Positions 26,095 to 36,200 of a DNA stretch of 64,000 nt are shown here, piece by piece. The DNA lies in contig NZ_CP109427.1 in the NCBI RefSeq assembly GCF_036250695.1, positions 496,001 to 560,000 of the forward strand, given 5' to 3'. How positions within the stretch are numbered: the stretch's first letter is position 1; each line of letters opens with the position of its first letter. This DNA is from Streptomyces sp. NBC_01497. Lineage in GTDB: Bacteria; Actinomycetota; Actinomycetes; Streptomycetales; Streptomycetaceae. The notes beneath the pieces are model-generated. The model was not told the origin of the DNA, did not search any database, and was given only the letters and a program-made list of their open reading frames with translations. Both the position numbers and the translations under genes were made by a program.

Positions 26095-26907
26095 TCAGGA
26101 TGTCAGGCGCAGGCTGTTGACGAAGAAGCGCTGGAAGACGAAGAAGAGGACCACGGTGGGCACCGACGCCACGAGGGCCCCGGCGAGTACGGCGGGTGGC
26201 CCCACCGTGGAGTAGTTCCCGCTCAGGTCCGCCAGCGTGGCCATCACCGGCCGCACGTTGGGGCTCAGCGAGAGGGTGATGCCGAAGAGGAGGTCGTTCC
26301 AGATCCAGGTGAACTGGAAGATGAACGCGGCGAGGAGCGCGTTCCTCGCCAGGGGCAGATGGATGGAGAGGAACATCCGCAGCCAGTTGACACCGTCGAG
26401 CTGGGCGGCCTCGGAGATCTCCCGTGGCACGGTCATCATGAAGTTGCGGTTGACGAAGAAGGCGAACGGCACGGTCAGCGCCACATACACCAGCACCATG
26501 CCGTACTGGGTGTCGTAGAGCCCGGTGCGGGCGAACCCCGTGAACTGCGGCGACAGGAAGGTCTGCAGCGGCAGCACGGTGCCGATGAAGATCGCCCAGA
26601 ACCAGATCGCGGGGCGCCGGACCGGCATGACCGTGACCGCGAAGGAGGCGAGTGCCGCGATGACGACGGCGATAGCCGCCCCGGTGACGGCGTACACGAG
26701 TGTGTTGAGCAGGCCCCGGCCCACGGCGGCGCTGCTGAACGCGGCGCGGACGTTGCCGAGGAAACCGAAGGAGGCGAACCACCAGCGCGGGGACCCGGTG
26801 TACTGGCCCGAGGGCGTGAAGGCGTTCACGACCACCAGCCATGTCGGCACCAGCCACAGCACGGACACCAGGGCGACGAGGACGTGCCGTACCGCTCGGC
26901 CGGTCAT
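26095..26907 (-). CDS. Sugar ABC transporter permease (MalG type)
   Basis: A 270-residue inner-membrane permease with about six membrane helices. The EAA loop that docks the ATPase is EISEAAQLDGVNWLRMFLSI. It begins with an ATGA overlap with the stop of the first permease (4 nt), so the two are translationally coupled. It pairs with that permease to form the channel for the substrate delivered by the lipoprotein. No ATPase gene lies in the operon; in Streptomyces the shared ATPase MsiK normally serves such importers. Confidence 0.94.
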   Translation of the reverse strand: MTGRAVRHVLVALVSVLWLVPTWLVVVNAFTPSGQYTGSPRWWFASFGFLGNVRAAFSSAAVGRGLLNTLVYAVTGAAIAVVIAALASFAVTVMPVRRPAIWFWAIFIGTVLPLQTFLSPQFTGFARTGLYDTQYGMVLVYVALTVPFAFFVNRNFMMTVPREISEAAQLDGVNWLRMFLSIHLPLARNALLAAFIFQFTWIWNDLLFGITLSLSPNVRPVMATLADLSGNYSTVGPPAVLAGALVASVPTVVLFFVFQRFFVNSLRLTS

Positions 26908-27860
26908 GCGGCACCACCCCGCTGCGGCTGGACCTGGCGGCGCAGGTACAGCCAGGACGCGGCGACGACGACCGCCGTCAGGACGACGGAGACGGCGGCG
27001 CCGTACCCGTAGCGGTCCAGGGTGAAGGTCTCGCGGTACATCGTCAGGGCGAGTGTCTCGGACGCCGTGCCGGGGCCGCCCTGTGTCAGCAGCCAGACGA
27101 TGTCGAACGTCTTGAGACTGTTGACGATGGACATGCCCACGACCACCACCGTCATGGGCCGCAACTGGGGCACGATCACCCGCAGGAACAACTGCACGCC
27201 CTGCGCGCCGTCGATCCGCGCGGCCTCCAGGGTCTCGACCGGGATGGTCTGCAGCCCGATGAGGAACAGGATCAGCGAGGCGCCGGTGGACTGCCAGGTG
27301 GTCACGACGATCATCACGATCGTGTTGAGCGGCCAGTGCAGCAGCCAGTCGTGCTGCCAGCCTCCGAGCCCCACCGCGTGCAGGCTCTGGTTGACGGCTC
27401 CGTCGCTCTTGAGCAGGAACGTCCACAGCAGGGCCGTCGCCGATCCGGACAGCGCGTACGGGATGACCACGGCCGTACGGGCCACGGCCCCCCAGCGCAC
27501 CGAGTGGGTCAGCACCGCGAGCACCAGCCCGAGGAGCACGGGCAGGACCAGGGTGCCCGCCACCCACATGAGCGTGTTGAGCAAGGACCGGCCGAAGTCC
27601 GGATCCGTCACGAGCGCGCCGTAGTTGGCGAGTCCGACGAAGCGTGCGCTGATGCCGTTGTCGTCGAACAGGCTCCGGTAGGCGGTGACGGCGAACGGCA
27701 CCACCAGCAGCACTGCGACGAGCGCCAGGGCGGGCGAGAGGAACGCGCCCACCCACACGGCGCGCCGGACGCCGCCGGTCCGGGGTGTGCCGGCCGGGGC
27801 TCCGGGCCCGCGCCGTGCTGTACGGGGAACCGCCTCGGCCTCGGTCGTCAGGACTTCCAC
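26904..27860 (-). CDS. Sugar ABC transporter permease (MalF type)
   Basis: A 318-residue permease with six predicted membrane segments and an EAA-type loop (LEAARIDGAQGVQLFLRVIV). GTG 27860 lies inside the 3' end of the solute-binding gene (13-nt overlap), with AAGG close upstream. The N-terminal 35 residues are a Pro/Arg/Thr-rich cytoplasmic tail. It is the second gene of the operon and the partner of the MalG-type permease. Confidence 0.93.
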   Translation of the reverse strand: MEVLTTEAEAVPRTARRGPGAPAGTPRTGGVRRAVWVGAFLSPALALVAVLLVVPFAVTAYRSLFDDNGISARFVGLANYGALVTDPDFGRSLLNTLMWVAGTLVLPVLLGLVLAVLTHSVRWGAVARTAVVIPYALSGSATALLWTFLLKSDGAVNQSLHAVGLGGWQHDWLLHWPLNTIVMIVVTTWQSTGASLILFLIGLQTIPVETLEAARIDGAQGVQLFLRVIVPQLRPMTVVVVGMSIVNSLKTFDIVWLLTQGGPGTASETLALTMYRETFTLDRYGYGAAVSVVLTAVVVAASWLYLRRQVQPQRGGAA

Positions 27861-29146
27861 GCCTTCCACTCCTTCTCGGCTCGTCGCTGCATGCTCTGAA
27901 GCGTCTGGGTGGCCCGGGCGGCCGTGGGCTGGATCATGAAGGCGCTGAGATCCTGCACATTGCCCTCGATCAGCACCGGCGGGGACGCCTCCCAGTAGCG
28001 GACTGCCTGGGCCGGCCGTTCCGCACGCACCTGGGCGGCGACCTGGCGCACCGCGCCCACATCCGGCAGTACCGCGGGGTCGGCGGACGTGTCGCGCAGG
28101 AAACCGGTCCACGCCTTCTGCACGGCCGGATCGAGCCAGGCCCGGGCGGCCTCGACGGCGGCCCCGCGCTTGTGTGCGTTCGCCGAGACCGCCAGGACGC
28201 CGCTCTCGACGAGTACCGACCGGTCGCCGCCGGGCGGCGGAGGCAGCAGGAAGGCCCCCAGGTCCGCGTCCTTGACCCCGGCGTCGAGGAAGGCTCCCGT
28301 GTCCCAAGTGCCGTAGAGGAACATGGCGGTACGGCCCTTCGTGAAGCTGCCGGGCAGGTCGGCCGCCGACACGTCGGGTGAGGAGAACGCCCCGCGCCGG
28401 TACAGATCGCTCCACAGCGCCATCGCCTGCCGGCATTCCGCGTCGGTGTAGGACCGCTTGCCCGCGGTGAGGTCCAGGTAGAAGCGGTGGTCCAGGCCGT
28501 TGACGAGTTGCTGGAACCAGATCGACGACTCCCAGGTCGTCGCACCGCCCGACGCGATCGGTGTGATGCCGCGCGCATGCGTGAGGTCGACGATGTGCAG
28601 GAACTCCTGCCACGTCGCCGGGACACCGACACCGAGCCGGGCGAACAGCGGCTTGCTGTAGAAGACGGCGTAGTACGACTTGTACAGCGGGACGCCGTAC
28701 TGTCTGCCGTCGCTCGTGAACGACTCCCGCAGAGCGGGGTCCTCGCACCAGCCGCGGCGCTCCGCCTCGTCCCAGGCACCCGAGACGTCCGCGAGGAGCC
28801 CGGCGCGGGCGATGTCGCGCAGGCGGTACCCGTTCCACCACTTGATGAGATCGGCCGAGGAGTCGGTCTGCGCGGACATCCGGACGATCTGCTGGTAGTT
28901 GCTGACGTTCGGCACGGCCCGGGGTGCCAGCCGGTACCCGGCCCTGCGGAGCAACTGCCGGCCGGCGTCCTGGAACCCGGGCGCCCAACTGGGGTTGTCG
29001 TTGAACAGCGAGAGCACGTCGGACGGCGCCGGTCTTGACATCGTTCCCCGGGCGCAGGCGTTGAGCGCGAGACCGGCGGCCCCGGTGAGTGACGCGGCCA
29101 GCGCGGTGCGCCGACTCACAGTTCTCCGCATGCTGGTCAACCCCAT
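27848..29146 (-). CDS. Sugar-binding lipoprotein of ABC transporter
   Basis: A 432-residue extracellular solute-binding protein of the family 1 (MalE-like) type. A twin-arginine-like RRTVSRRTALAAS start leads to the lipobox LALNAC, so the mature protein is a lipid-anchored receptor on the outer face of the membrane. The ligand-side aromatic residues (WWNGYRLRD, SIWFQQLV, YGTWDTG) suit sugar stacking. It is the first gene of the importer-mannosidase operon. ATG 29146 has GAGGGAG at 29157-29151. A LacI-type operator sits 36-47 bp upstream. The bound sugar is inferred, from the GH38 gene, to contain mannose. Confidence 0.94.
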   Translation of the reverse strand: MGLTSMRRTVSRRTALAASLTGAAGLALNACARGTMSRPAPSDVLSLFNDNPSWAPGFQDAGRQLLRRAGYRLAPRAVPNVSNYQQIVRMSAQTDSSADLIKWWNGYRLRDIARAGLLADVSGAWDEAERRGWCEDPALRESFTSDGRQYGVPLYKSYYAVFYSKPLFARLGVGVPATWQEFLHIVDLTHARGITPIASGGATTWESSIWFQQLVNGLDHRFYLDLTAGKRSYTDAECRQAMALWSDLYRRGAFSSPDVSAADLPGSFTKGRTAMFLYGTWDTGAFLDAGVKDADLGAFLLPPPPGGDRSVLVESGVLAVSANAHKRGAAVEAARAWLDPAVQKAWTGFLRDTSADPAVLPDVGAVRQVAAQVRAERPAQAVRYWEASPPVLIEGNVQDLSAFMIQPTAARATQTLQSMQRRAEKEWKAWKS

Positions 29147-29181
29147 CGGACTCCCTCGTCCCGGAATCACCGACCTGGTAA

Positions 29182-29193
29182 GTTATCGGTAAC
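29182..29193 (-). promoter_or_regulatory. LacI-type operator of the ABC operon
   Basis: GTTATCGGTAAC is a near-perfect palindrome with a central CG, 36 bp upstream of the solute-binding-protein gene. Its complement contains CGTTACCGATA, which recurs in the second site at 29500-29517. Confidence 0.75.
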
Positions 29194-29499
29194 GTACAGG
29201 TGTCCTTGGGTTTTGAGAACAGGTTGCGTTGACGTTATCTCTGCGAGGTCGATGGCATGCGCGAGGACCCAGGGACCGTGGCGGGAGTCCCGCGAGACGA
29301 TCCGACGCCCGGTCATCGAGCGTCCACCGACCCCGTCATCACCGGGTGCCTGAACACGGCGCGTACCAGCTTCCAGGCCACCCGGACCCGTGCCGTCGAC
29401 GCACCAGCGGTCGACATATCCGGGGCCGTGCCCCGGGACACCGCCGGACGGCACATCCACGCGGCGGTTCCCGCTCCGCGCGCCCGGATCCCCGTCACG

Positions 29500-29517
29500 A
29501 ACGTTACCGATAGCGTT
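29500..29517 (+). promoter_or_regulatory. Second matching LacI-type operator
   Basis: AACGTTACCGATAGCGTT is an 18-bp imperfect palindrome sharing the 11-mer CGTTACCGATA with the operon site, in the opposite orientation. It lies 354 bp upstream of the LacI gene and 318 bp from the first site. Autoregulation or looping between the two sites is plausible. The 724-bp gap 29147-29870 contains no convincing gene. Confidence 0.7.
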
Positions 29518-29870
29518 GACGCAGCGATCGATGGCGGCGGCCCCGGGGACCTTCTGCCGCCGGCCCACCGCTCGACTCCGGACCGCCACCTCTGCGATCA
29601 ACTCCGGGCGCCGACCCGGGCACTGGGCCCGAGGAGCATCGGGGCCCGCTCCCGCACGCGTCCGAACACACCACCACGGCACGGGCTGCCTGTACGGACC
29701 CTCGCGCACGCGGCGGAGGCGCCCGTGGCCACGCACGCCGCCGGCGGTCCCCGCGCACGCGCGGCAGGTGGCGGCCACTTCGTACACTGGGGCAAGAATC
29801 CCGCGGTCGCCGCGTACCGCGTACACAATCAGGGGCCGGTCCTGGCCCGTTGGGCGAAGGCGCAGGTGGT

Positions 29871-30893
29871 ATGAGCACGCAATCCGACTCCGCGTCGTCC
29901 CTGACGATGCGGGACGTGGCCGAACGCCTCGGCGTCAGCACCATGACGGTCTCCCGGGCCCTGCGCGGACAGCCCGGGATCGGCGAGGCGACCCGCAGAC
30001 GGGTCCTCGCCGAGGTCGCCGCGCTCGGCTACCGCCCGAACAAGCTCGCCAGGGGGTTGCGTTCCGGCGGCCCCAACGAACTGATCGGCCTTGTCGTCAC
30101 CAACCTCGCGAACCCCTTCTACTCCCAACTCGCCGTGGGCGTGGAAGAGGTGTGCGTCCGCTACGGGGCGCGCGTCATGCTCGGCAGCACCAGCGAGGAC
30201 CCGGACGTCGAACGCGACGTCGTGAGGGACCTGTTGGACCGCGGTGTGGACGGCTTAGTGGTCGTCCCCGCCAGCCACGACCACAGTCATCTCGGCGGGC
30301 CCCGGCTCCGCGAGACACCCGTCGTGCTCGCGGCCAGTCCGCCGATGGACATCGACGTGGACTGCGTGCTCGTCGACGACGTCGGCGGGACCCGCGCCGC
30401 GTGCCGCCGGCTCGTGAGCCGGGGCCACCGGCGCATCGGTTTCCTCGGGCTGCCGCCGTCCCTGTGGACGGGCTCGGAGCGCTTCCGCGGCTATGCCCTG
30501 GCGCTGGAGGAGGCGGGCATCGCGGTGGACGAACGCTACGTCAGCCGGCACCGGGGCGACAGCGCTCTCGCGGAGCAGGCCGCACGCGCCATGCTCGCGC
30601 TGCCTGATCCCCCGACCGCGCTGATCACGGCCAACAACCGCAACACCGTGGGCGCGCTGCGTGCCCTGCGTGACCGGCCGGAGGGCGGGAACCCGGTGGC
30701 CCTCGCGGGGTTCGACGACATCGAACTCGCCGACATGCTGCACCTGCCGCTGACCGTGGTGTCGTACGACGCGGCGGAGGTCGGGAGGGCCGCGGCCACG
30801 CTGCTGTTCGAACGTCAGCGCAGCACGACGCCACTCCAGCCGCGACGCGTCACCATCGCGACGAAGCTCATCGACCACCCGATGCCCCGGTAG
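29871..30893 (+). CDS. LacI family regulator with TTA codon
   Basis: A 340-residue LacI-type regulator. The helix-turn-helix TMRDVAERLGVSTMTVSRAL and hinge RPNKLARGLRS start the protein, and a periplasmic-binding-protein-like sugar-sensing domain follows. It is divergent from the ABC-mannosidase operon and the intergenic region has two matching LacI-type palindromes, so it most likely represses that operon and perhaps itself until a transported sugar binds. ATG 29871 has AGGTGG upstream. Leu129 is encoded by TTA (30255-30257), the rare codon read by the bldA tRNA in Streptomyces, which may tie expression to development. Confidence 0.93.
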   Translation: MSTQSDSASSLTMRDVAERLGVSTMTVSRALRGQPGIGEATRRRVLAEVAALGYRPNKLARGLRSGGPNELIGLVVTNLANPFYSQLAVGVEEVCVRYGARVMLGSTSEDPDVERDVVRDLLDRGVDGLVVVPASHDHSHLGGPRLRETPVVLAASPPMDIDVDCVLVDDVGGTRAACRRLVSRGHRRIGFLGLPPSLWTGSERFRGYALALEEAGIAVDERYVSRHRGDSALAEQAARAMLALPDPPTALITANNRNTVGALRALRDRPEGGNPVALAGFDDIELADMLHLPLTVVSYDAAEVGRAAATLLFERQRSTTPLQPRRVTIATKLIDHPMPR

Positions 30894-30955
30894 GCCCGCT
30901 TCGCCGCCGGCGCGTGCGACCCCGCAGGGCTCCGGCGCCTGGCGCGGCGGGCGGG

Positions 30956-30986
30956 TGTGCGCGGACGGTTTCGCCGTCCGCGCACA
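30956..30986 (+). terminator. Terminator after LacI gene
   Basis: A perfect 13-bp stem, TGTGCGCGGACGG / CCGTCCGCGCACA, with a 5-nt loop, 63 bp after the LacI stop. Confidence 0.8.
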
Positions 30987-31025
30987 GCCCCCACGGGCGG
31001 GGGCCGCCGGCCGTAGGCTCCCGGC

Positions 31026-31958
31026 ATGCAGCCACCGCGCCTCTCCGTACAAGCCCAGCCACGCGACGCCGTTTCCTGGACCGCCCTGGCCCGACGCCTC
31101 GAAGCCGGCGGGTACGACGCGCTGCTCGCGGCCGATCACCCGGGCACCACCGTCTCCCCCTTCGTCGCGCTGGCAGCCGCCGCGCCGGTCACCGAGACCA
31201 TCGGTCTGGGCTCGTACGTCTCCCAGGCGGGCGTACGGGAGCCACTGCTGCTCGCGTCGGACGTCGCCGGCCTGGACCTCCTCTCCGGCGGACGGGCGCG
31301 GCTGGCATTGGGCGCGGGACACACCCCCGTCGAGTGGGACATGCTGGGGGCGCGACGGCCCGACGTCGCGGGGCGCGTCCGGCGTTTCCAGGCCGTGGCA
31401 GAGGCCTGCCAGGCGCTTCTCGCAGGCGAGACCGTCACCGTCGAGAGCCCTGAAGTACGAGCCCACCAGGCCCGGCTCACCGCCCCGCGCCCCGTCCAGG
31501 AGCGGGTGCCCTTCACCTTCGGGGGCGGCAACACCGCCTTGCTTCGCTGGGCCGGGGCACACGCCGACGTCGTGGGGCTGAGCGGGCTCGGACGCACCCT
31601 GCCCGACGGGCACCTGCACGAGGTGCGCTGGAGCGGCGAGGACATCGACCGACAGGTCGACCTCGTCGAGCAGGGGGCCTCGGGCCGGGCCGGGGCCCCG
31701 GCCCGCGAAGCACTCGTTCAACTGGTGGACATCACCGACGACGCCGAAGGTGCGGCCCACGAGATCGCCGGCCGGCTCCACTGCGACGTGGCCGACGTCC
31801 TCTCCTCCCCCTACGCGTGGATCGGCACGGTGGAGGAGATCGAAGCCGCGATGGCCGAGCACGAGCGGCGCTGGGGAATCACCCGCTACGTCATCCGCGA
31901 GGCACACCTGGACGCGGCCGACGAGATACTCACGCACCTGTCCCACGCCGCCGGCTGA
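31026..31958 (+). CDS. LLM class (luciferase-like) oxidoreductase
   Basis: A 310-residue luciferase-like monooxygenase-fold protein, probably F420- or FMN-dependent. The TIM-barrel signatures visible are ARRLEAGGYDALLAADH near the N-terminus, LGSYVSQAG, DLLSGGRARLALGAGHTPVEW and a C-terminal GTVEEIEAAMAEHERRWGITRYV. This pattern matches the TIGR03621-like group of actinobacterial LLM proteins, although I cannot verify the subfamily. No convincing ribosome site precedes ATG 31026. The gene stands alone after the LacI terminator. The substrate is unknown. Confidence 0.87.
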   Translation: MQPPRLSVQAQPRDAVSWTALARRLEAGGYDALLAADHPGTTVSPFVALAAAAPVTETIGLGSYVSQAGVREPLLLASDVAGLDLLSGGRARLALGAGHTPVEWDMLGARRPDVAGRVRRFQAVAEACQALLAGETVTVESPEVRAHQARLTAPRPVQERVPFTFGGGNTALLRWAGAHADVVGLSGLGRTLPDGHLHEVRWSGEDIDRQVDLVEQGASGRAGAPAREALVQLVDITDDAEGAAHEIAGRLHCDVADVLSSPYAWIGTVEEIEAAMAEHERRWGITRYVIREAHLDAADEILTHLSHAAG

Positions 31959-32147
31959 GACGGCGTCCCGGGGCGGGACGGCCCGGCCGGGCGCGGGCCC
32001 CTGGGCCTGTCCGGTCCTTGTGCCGGCCACGACGGGAGTGACGCCGGTGGCCGGCGCCCCGGGGCCCGATGGGGACCATCGGTGTGACGAACCCCGGTGC
32101 GCGGGCGGGCAGTGGGGCCTCGCCGGGCGGCGGCCGGGCCCGGCAGC

Positions 32148-32185
32148 GCGAAGGCCGTCCGGACGCTGGTCCGGACGGCCTTCGC
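32148..32185. terminator. Terminator, convergent genes
   Basis: A perfect 17-bp stem, GCGAAGGCCGTCCGGAC and its complement, with a 4-nt loop, 26 bp past the DUF805 stop. It lies between the convergent LLM and DUF805 genes. Confidence 0.85.
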
Positions 32186-32211
32186 GGCGGTGCCCCTGGG
32201 GCCCGGTGACG

Positions 32212-32568
32212 TCAGACCTGCGCCTGAAGCCCCTTCGGGTTCTCGCCGTACTTGTTCGGTCCCGGAGTGCCCTCGGTGGCCGTGAACACCAGCATCACGA
32301 TGAAACCGACGAGGGGAATGAGCTGGATCAGGACCCACCAGCCGGTGCGCTCGGTGTCGTGCAGGCGGCGAATCATGACGGCAAGGGTCGGCAGCAGGGT
32401 GGCGACCAGATAGATCAGCTCCAGTGCCTTGGTCCCGATGATGGCGTCCACGATGCCCAGCACGATGGAGACGATCACGCTGAACAGCGTGAACATCCAG
32501 TACTCCTTGCGGCGCGCCCGCCCGTTGAACACCGCGTACTTCTTGAGGACTTCGACGTACCAGTTCAT
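32212..32568 (-). CDS. DUF805 membrane protein
   Basis: A 118-residue integral membrane protein of the DUF805 family. The cytoplasmic N-terminal motif YVEVLKKYAVFNGRARRKEYW leads into three or four hydrophobic helices, with the family's RRLHDTERTGWW turn between helices. The function is unknown in the family. ATG 32568 has GGGGGAT upstream; the longer frame to 32877 is not supported. It is monocistronic, ends in a strong terminator and has no obvious partner. Confidence 0.9.
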   Translation of the reverse strand: MNWYVEVLKKYAVFNGRARRKEYWMFTLFSVIVSIVLGIVDAIIGTKALELIYLVATLLPTLAVMIRRLHDTERTGWWVLIQLIPLVGFIVMLVFTATEGTPGPNKYGENPKGLQAQV

Positions 32569-33264
32569 GACATCCCCCCAGGGACCGACGTGATCTGCCC
32601 AGATGGTTCGGGACAGCCGCAGAACAGTCACACGTGGAAGGGAACACGTCAATACGGATCGATCATGCTGCTCACACGAGGTGCGACGGTGATCCGGCGC
32701 CATGCGCCCCGACCACCAACCGGCCATTTCAGGACAGCTGCGGAGATTGTCCCAGCGGACTCCCGCAACGGGTCGGGATTCTTCCGCTCCCGACGCCCCG
32801 CCGTCACCGAATTGAAGGCCATTCGTCTCCGAGGTCGCCCCGTTCCGGGATGGAAAAGATTGTGAATCGTTACCCAAATCTGGAGGAAACGGCCCCCGTC
32901 AGAGGCATCGAACACCTTCCGCGGCTGGTTCAGCGCCCTCGGGAAGCGGGTGGGGTCCGCGACGCAACCCTTGCGCAGGAGCCGGGCGGAGAAGTCGGGG
33001 GCTGATCATCGGCATGCCGCACGGGGAGCCGGTGTGCCGTATGGCGCACGCCTCTCATTCTGCGAACTGCCCCTGGACGGGGCGGCGCAGGCGCACCGCG
33101 ACGTCGACGACCGCGTCGCGGGCTGGATGACGTTCATCCAGGAACCCTGCCCCGTGGCAGCCGTCCGTTCCCGGCCGTTTGTGGGGGTCGCCTTGGAACC
33201 GGCGCGACGTCCGCCGCGTGACACGGGGCGCGCCGCGCCGGTTCCAAGGCGAGGGGGACCACCG
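32569..33264. other. Gene-poor gap with long inverted repeat
   Basis: A 696-bp stretch upstream of the DUF805 gene and beyond the 3' end of the rhamnosidase gene. It includes a perfect 18-bp inverted repeat, CGCCTTGGAACCGGCGCG (33189-33206) and its complement (33234-33251), with a 27-nt loop, ending 13 bp before the rhamnosidase stop. That repeat may be the rhamnosidase terminator. No coding sequence is convincing. Confidence 0.6.
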
Positions 33265-36200
33265 TCAACCGGCTGAGTGGAACACGTAGTCACCCGAGCC
33301 GACACGGAAGGCGGCATAACCGTCGCGCATGCCGTCGAACGTGGCGTCGGGGGCCGCCTGGACCGCCCTTTCCTCGTGTGCGGGGACCAGGATCTCGGCT
33401 GTCGCGCCCACCGGTACGCCGACGCTGAGTGTGAACCGCCCCCGCTTGAGCGTCCAGGCCGAACTCACCCGGCCGAGCGGGGATGCGACATGGGCCGAGG
33501 CCTTGGTGAGGCCGCCCACCGGATGCGGCTGGATCTTGATCTTCGTGTAGCCGGGGGCAGCCGGCTCGATCCCGGCGACACCCTGGTAGAGCCAGTCGTC
33601 GACCGTGCCCAGGAAGGCGTGGTCGTGGGAACGCGAGGTGTCCTGCCACTCCTCCCACATCGTGCTCGCACCGAGCGACTGGAACCAGTAACCCCAGCCG
33701 GGGTATGTGGGATTGGTGGCGACCTGGTAGGCGAGGTCCGCGTTGCCGGAGTCCGTGAGCACCGGCAGGATGATCTTCGTGCCCAGCGCACCCGTGTCGA
33801 GGTGGTTCCCCCGGGTCTCGATGTCGTGGGTGAGGTTCGCGAGCACGGCGGGCCGGTCCGCCTCGGGGACGATGCCGAGGCTCAGAGGCAGCAGGTTCGA
33901 GGTCTGGCGGTAACCGGCCGACTTGTCGTCGTAATAGGCCTTCGCCGACTTGTCGTAGAAGTTCGCGTTGATGGCGTCCGCCGTCGTGGCCACCAGGGTG
34001 TCGAAGTGTGCGGCGTCGCTGTCGTGGCCGAGCGCCCGCGCGATGCCGGCCATGGCCGTGGCCGTCTTGTTGATGTAGGCGGTTCCGACGAGCCGGGTGC
34101 CCTCCGGTGGGAACGAGGCGCCGGGGGCGACCCAGTCGCCATAGCTGAAGCCCGTGTAGATGCCGCCCGTCTTCGCGATGGTCTGCTCGTAGTGGTCGAG
34201 CCACTTCTTCATCGCGTCGTAGTTGTCCGCGAGCGGCCGGGAGTCGCCGTAGTACCAGTAGATGTCCCAGTTGATCAGCACGAAGCTCGCGGACCAGACC
34301 GGGTCGGTCACACCCTTGGCCCCCACCGTGCCCGGCACGGTGTGGCCGATCGTCCCGTCCGGGTTCTGGTCGTCGCGGTGGGCCCGCATCCAGTTCTCGT
34401 AGAAGTTCTCCATGTCGAAGTTGGCGATCGCGGAGTCGGCGGTGAGGTGCGCGTCGGCGTCGTAGGGCCGCTTCTCGTACATGGGGGTGTCGGTCGGGAC
34501 GGAGTGCAGGTTGTTCAGCGTGGTGTTCGCCTGGGCGCTCTGGTAGCTGTTGAGCAGCGCACTGGAACTGGTGAAGTCGCCGGTGGCGGCGACCGCCGTG
34601 TGGACCCGCTCCGCCTTCACCGAGGCCGCCGTGACCCCGGCCGGCGCGATGATCTGGACGTACTGGAAGCCGTCATAGCTGTAGCTGGGCCGGTAGCTCT
34701 CCGGACCACCGCCCTTGAGCGTGTACGCGTACGACTGCAGGCCCGCGTTGTCGACCGTCCCGTCCGGGAGCAGCTTCTCCCCGTAAGTGATCGTCACCAC
34801 CGCTCCGGCGGGCCCGCGCAGCGCGACGTCCGCCCAACCGGCGGTGGGAGTGCCGTAGTCGTAGACCTTCACGCCGTCCTTCGGCGTGGTGACCTTCTTC
34901 ACCGGCAGGATGCCGGTCACCTTGATGGGCGGGAACGCCTCCGCACGGAGTGTTCCCGCGGGCGGGGCGACGGCGAGCACCGGCTCCCAGCTCGCGTCGT
35001 CGAACCCGGGCCGGTTCCACCCGGGCTGCTCCAGCCGTGCGTCGTACGTTTCCCCGTACATGACGGACTCGGTGCGGGTCGGGCCGTCCGCCGCTGTCCA
35101 GTTGCCGTCGCTGGCCACCTGCTGCGTGCTGCCGTCCGTGTACGTGATGTCGAGTTCGAGTTTCAGCTTCGGCTCGCTGTGCCAGGGGGAGGCGTCCCAC
35201 TCGTCAGGTTTCGTCATAGCGTAGTACCCGCGCCCGAGGCTCACGCCCAGTGCGTTCTTTCCGGCCCGCAGCGCCTTGGTGACGTCGTAGGTCGCGTACA
35301 GGTCCGTCTTGTCGTAGACCGTGAAGGCGGGGTCGAGTTCGTGGTCTCCGATCCGCTTCCCGTTGAGGTAGAGCTTGTAGTAACCGAGGCCCGCGATGTA
35401 CGCGCGGGCCGACCTGATCCGTTTCCCGGCGGTGAAGTCCCTGCGCAGCAGCGGCTCGGGCGGACTCGGGACGTTGACGGAGCTGTACCAGGGCGCGTCA
35501 CCGTAGTGGGCGGCCTCCAGTGCCGCGGGCCAGGCCGAGTCGTCGAAGTCCGGCTGCTCCCAGCCCGTCGCGGCCGTGTCGGCCGCTCTCCAGCCGTGGT
35601 CGGTGACCACGTCGACCGGGTCGCCGCCCGATCCCTGGATGTGCAGCCTGCCGACGACCCCCGCGGGGCCCGCGAGGGCGTTGACCGCCTTGAGCGCGAT
35701 CACGTTGTGACCGGGACGCAGGTCGGCCGAGATGTCGACGAGAGTCGCCGTGCTCCAGGAGTCGCTCACGTCCGGCGAGGCGGCGGCCTCCTTGCCGTTC
35801 ACATACAGGGTGAAGCTGTCGTCGGCGCTCAGTTCGAACTGCGCGCTGCTGATCCGGTCACCGGCCGGCAGATCGACACCGCGCCGGAAGTACCGGGTCG
35901 CCGCGGCGGGCGCCGAGTCGGCCGGGTCACCCTCGGGATACCAGATCCAGTCGGCCCCGGTGAGCGTCGTGGCAGCGGGCGTCGACGGCGACCCGATCCA
36001 TGTCCCGTGGAACTGGTCCTGGCTCATGAACGCCGTCTCGAACCAGGCGGATCGACTCCACGGGGACACCTGGTGGGCGCCGTCCCACATACGTACACGC
36101 CAGAAGTAACGGGTTCGCGCGTGCAGGGCCCGCCCCGCGTAGTCGATGTCGTACGACCGCGACGAGCGCACCTCACCGCTGTCCCACACGTCCGCCGGCC

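Noticed and set aside
29257..29870. Forward frames between the importer and LacI genes
   Set aside because: No start signal, no domain, and they cross the operator sites.
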